In this document: in pieces, positions 61,178-64,000 of the stretch
Layout of the letters: every line of letters starts with the position of its first letter
How positions within the stretch are numbered: the first letter of the stretch is position 1
NCBI RefSeq assembly: GCF_900090045.1
Contig: NC_041786.1
Coordinates: 310,001-374,000 of the forward strand
Source: Plasmodium malariae
Lineage: Eukaryota; Apicomplexa; Aconoidasida; Haemosporida; Plasmodiidae
DNA length: 64,000 nucleotides
Direction: 5' to 3'
Program-made: the position numbers and the translations under genes
The notes under the pieces: model-generated
The model's database searches: none
Told to the model about the DNA's origin: nothing
What the model saw: only the letters and a program-made list of their open reading frames with translations

Positions 61178-63169
61178 CACGTACGTACTGTCAAACACAA
61201 TTTTAGGGCAGTTACTTTTTACATCTTTTATATATATATATATATGTATTCATTTAACTATATTAAAAATGCCAAAAACTAAAAAAAAATGACGCAGCAA
61301 ATTATGTGATACAAAAATACAGGGGAAAATACAATAAAAAAAAAAAAAAAAATTGGACGAAAAAAAGAAATAAAACTTACACAAAAAGACGATACATACA
61401 TATTTATATGCACATAATTATATGAATATATTTTTATTTTCATATTTATATATACATATTTATATACATATTTTTATATATACGTTTATATATACATATT
61501 TTTATATATACATTTATATATACTTATTCATATACATATTTTTATATATACGTTTATATATACATATTTTTATATATACATTTATATATACATATTCATA
61601 TAAACGCATTTTTATATGCATATTTATAAATACATATTTAAATGCACATATTTATATTTGCATATATATAAGTACAAGTATTATATAAAAAAATTACATA
61701 TAAAATGTATTTGCATAAAACAAATGGACTGCTATATTTTGATGTATTATATATTCATAATTGTAAAATCAAATAACTCAGTATGTTTTATATTCTATTA
61801 GTATAATTTATTAATATGTATACGTTTATATATATATATATATATATAATATACACATTATATATCGCTAAAAATTGTGTAACTAATTTTGTTTTTCTTT
61901 CTGTAGCGAAAATGTAACATATATACGTATACATTACATTATGCATATTTTCAAATTTATATTTATTGTTATATAATAATGTATATATATTGTAATATTA
62001 TACATAAATAATAATATTTTTTTTTTTTTTTTAACTAGAAATCATTTTTCATTACATTTATATTATAATATTTAAAAAGTAAATTATTTAATTATCCTCA
62101 AACACATAACTCTCATCATGATGGGTTTGTGTACAAGAAAACACACTCACATATATACATATCAAAAAGAAAAAAGTTAAACCATTTCCTAGAGTTCAAT
62201 TTGAGTTTTAAAAAGAATTTTATTATGTAACGATTTTCATTAATTGTTAATCATTTTATTTGTATATGTAACAAACAAATTTTTAATTCTAAAAATGTTA
62301 TGACATACATGTGTATATAATAAATAAAGAAAACTTATATTTATATATAAAGTATGTGTATTATATGCATAAAAAGCTTTATACATTATTAAGTCATTAA
62401 CGTTAAATGGTGTACATGATAAAAAATATAAAAATTATATACAGAGGTGAAATATATATATCACACTATGCCAGTACATGTAATATATGTAACATATATA
62501 TATTATTTTTTGCTAAATGTATATAAGTTGATATTTTTTTTTTTTTATAGCATTGTATATAATTTATTAAGATGTAATATTGTAATCAAAATTATTTCTC
62601 ATATCAAAAAAAGAAATATAAAAATAAAAAAGGAGAAAAAATGACATCTTATATTTTTTATAATTTTTTAAAATTTCACATTGCACTATTATTATACTCC
62701 TTTCTTTTTATAATGAACAAAATAGAATGGTAATAAATCTATCGGTAATATTTATATATTATATATCATCAAAAACTATTATTTTTCTATTTCTTTTTAT
62801 TACTATTTTATACGTGCATATAAAGCGGAAAAACGTTCGTTAAATTATTATAATATTACATAAATATATACAAACATTGTAATATATATATAATAAACGT
62901 AATGTATATAATAATGTATATATTATATATGCATTATATATTATATATAAAAAATATATACTTTTTTAGCAAGTAGTTTAACATTTTTTCAAATACAGTA
63001 TAAGCATTATATATATATGTATATATATATTTTTTTTTTTTATGCGTAAAATATGGTGAAAATCAGTAATATTAAAGAGTTTATGATATGCTTAATATAC
63101 TATAATTAAATTTACTAGGAGCTATTATTATAAGGAAGTTAATAGCTAAAAATTTCAGATACGAAGTTC

Positions 63170-63200
<31 letters not shown>

Positions 63201-63873
63201 ATAATAATATATATGTAATAATAATATATATGTAATAGTAATATATATGTAATAATAATATATATGTAATAGTAATATATATGTAATTATAAAACTGCTT
63301 TTTTAGCCCGTTTTTATAAATTATTAATTTGCTACATCACTGGTAGCTATGAAAGGGAAAAGCTATATACGAATAATTAGGTTTTTACTAGAAAAGGACG
63401 AAATAATATAATATAAAATTAAAAATAATAGTTAATGCACTGGCTTTATAGTTTTATTTTTTCGTAGTACCTCATATATAATATTATTATGTGCATATAA
63501 ATACATTATCTTACATATTTTGATGTATGATTTTATGTAGAAAGGTATACTCTTATTTTAATCCGTCTTATTGTAATTACGTATGTAATATATATATTAT
63601 AAAGTTATATATAAATTTATTAAATACATAAAAATATAAAAATATATTTATAATATATATATTAGATATATATAATAATGACATTGTCATAATTTACTAT
63701 TTTTTTTTAATTTTTTGTAATAAATTAAAATTAAAAAACAGCGATTTTAAATGACATAATAACATAGTTAATAAAAAATTATTTTCTCATTTATATTGAA
63801 CATAAAAGATTATATATAGACAAATATATATATGTGCATGTATTGTATAAATAAAGCTTAAATTTAAATTATA
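60666..63873. other. Gene-poor, extremely A+T-rich region
   Basis: About 3.2 kb without a supported gene. Contains TA runs (61138-61170, 61838-61850, 63176-63198), an imperfect ATATTTATATACATA array (61425-61670), and five ATATATGTAATARTA units (63196-63288). From about 61.7 kb onwards G and C are very scarce. It includes the ECT upstream region and could also hold the promoter of the gene at 63874. Confidence 0.5.
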
Positions 63874-64000
63874 ATGAAGAATTTAGTTGAATTTTTATAT
63901 AATGCTTATTTAATGATAAGTCGTACCGTGAAGTGTCAAGTGGAAATTGTTGAAATGATAAAATTATATCAAAATAAACTGATTAATTTTAATCCGTCTT
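63874..64000 (+). CDS. Probable 5' end of a gene truncated by the window edge
   Basis: ATG at 63874 opens a frame that stays open for 42 codons to the end of the window. It starts MKNLVEFLYNAYLMISRTVK and continues CQVEIVEMIKLYQNK. The composition (Cys, Gln, Glu, Arg, Val) contrasts with the AT-rich DNA just upstream. No family can be assigned from so little sequence. Confidence 0.4.
   Translation, partial: MKNLVEFLYNAYLMISRTVKCQVEIVEMIKLYQNKLINFNPS

Noticed and set aside
1..64000. Mobile elements, CRISPR arrays, rRNA
   Set aside because: No transposase, reverse transcriptase, terminal inverted repeats, spacer-repeat arrays or rRNA-like sequence were seen; all repeats are simple tandem arrays.

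Overview
The window reads as a nuclear chromosome segment of a malaria parasite (Plasmodium). The signs are a very A+T-rich background, intergenic DNA full of poly(A)/poly(T), TA and tetranucleotide runs, large exons with Asn/Lys/Glu-rich low-complexity inserts, short AT-rich GT..AG introns, and no operons. The conserved genes are eukaryotic. The exact species cannot be read from sequence alone; a primate-type Plasmodium outside the P. falciparum lineage is my inference. I saw no transposon, retroelement, CRISPR array, rRNA or convincing tRNA.

Layout, left to right. 1-1812 (+): 3' part of a WD40-repeat gene. 2382-4083 (-): PH-like-domain protein, convergent with it. 5107-5725 (+): possible small spliced gene. 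6143-7389 (-): TBC-domain Rab GTPase-activating protein of the TBC1D22/Gyp1 type. 8221-8873 (-): two-exon gene for an 88-residue protein, next to a 16-bp minisatellite. 9.3-12.3 kb: repeat-rich spacer with two weak small-gene candidates. 12316-24819 (+): giant three-exon gene (4002 aa) for a cohesin loader of the SCC2/NIPBL family with a PHD finger split by low-complexity sequence. 25740-26124 (-): small multi-exon gene. 27242-32229 (+): three-exon EFL1/RIA1 ribosome-maturation GTPase, preceded by a 430-bp CTTATT array. 33040-33848 (-): Cir_N-domain, splicing-factor-like protein. 34616-36648 (-): two unrecognised small genes. 38743-41064 (-): eight-exon divergent Ras-like GTPase (201 aa). 43137-47429 (+): 1246-aa coiled-coil protein. 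48651-54810 (+): 1826-aa helical protein ending in a RAP-like domain. 54962-56984 (-): six-exon leucine-rich protein resembling the axonemal dynein assembly factor DNAAF1/ODA7. 57984-60453 (-): ethanolamine-phosphate cytidylyltransferase (ECT). 60.5-63.9 kb: gene-poor, extremely A+T-rich. 63874-64000 (+): probable start of another gene running off the window.

Most of the recognised genes are core cell functions: cohesin loading, 60S subunit maturation, vesicle-traffic GTPase control, splicing, phosphatidylethanolamine synthesis, organellar RNA metabolism (inferred) and flagellar dynein assembly. They are not a physical pathway cluster. I reconstructed exon structures by splice signals and reading-phase continuity. 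For SCC2, EFL1, the small GTPase, the RAP-like gene, the DNAAF1-like gene and ECT, all exon lengths sum to a multiple of three and join family-typical motifs. The sequence supports several small or micro-exon genes that a simple ORF length cut-off would miss.
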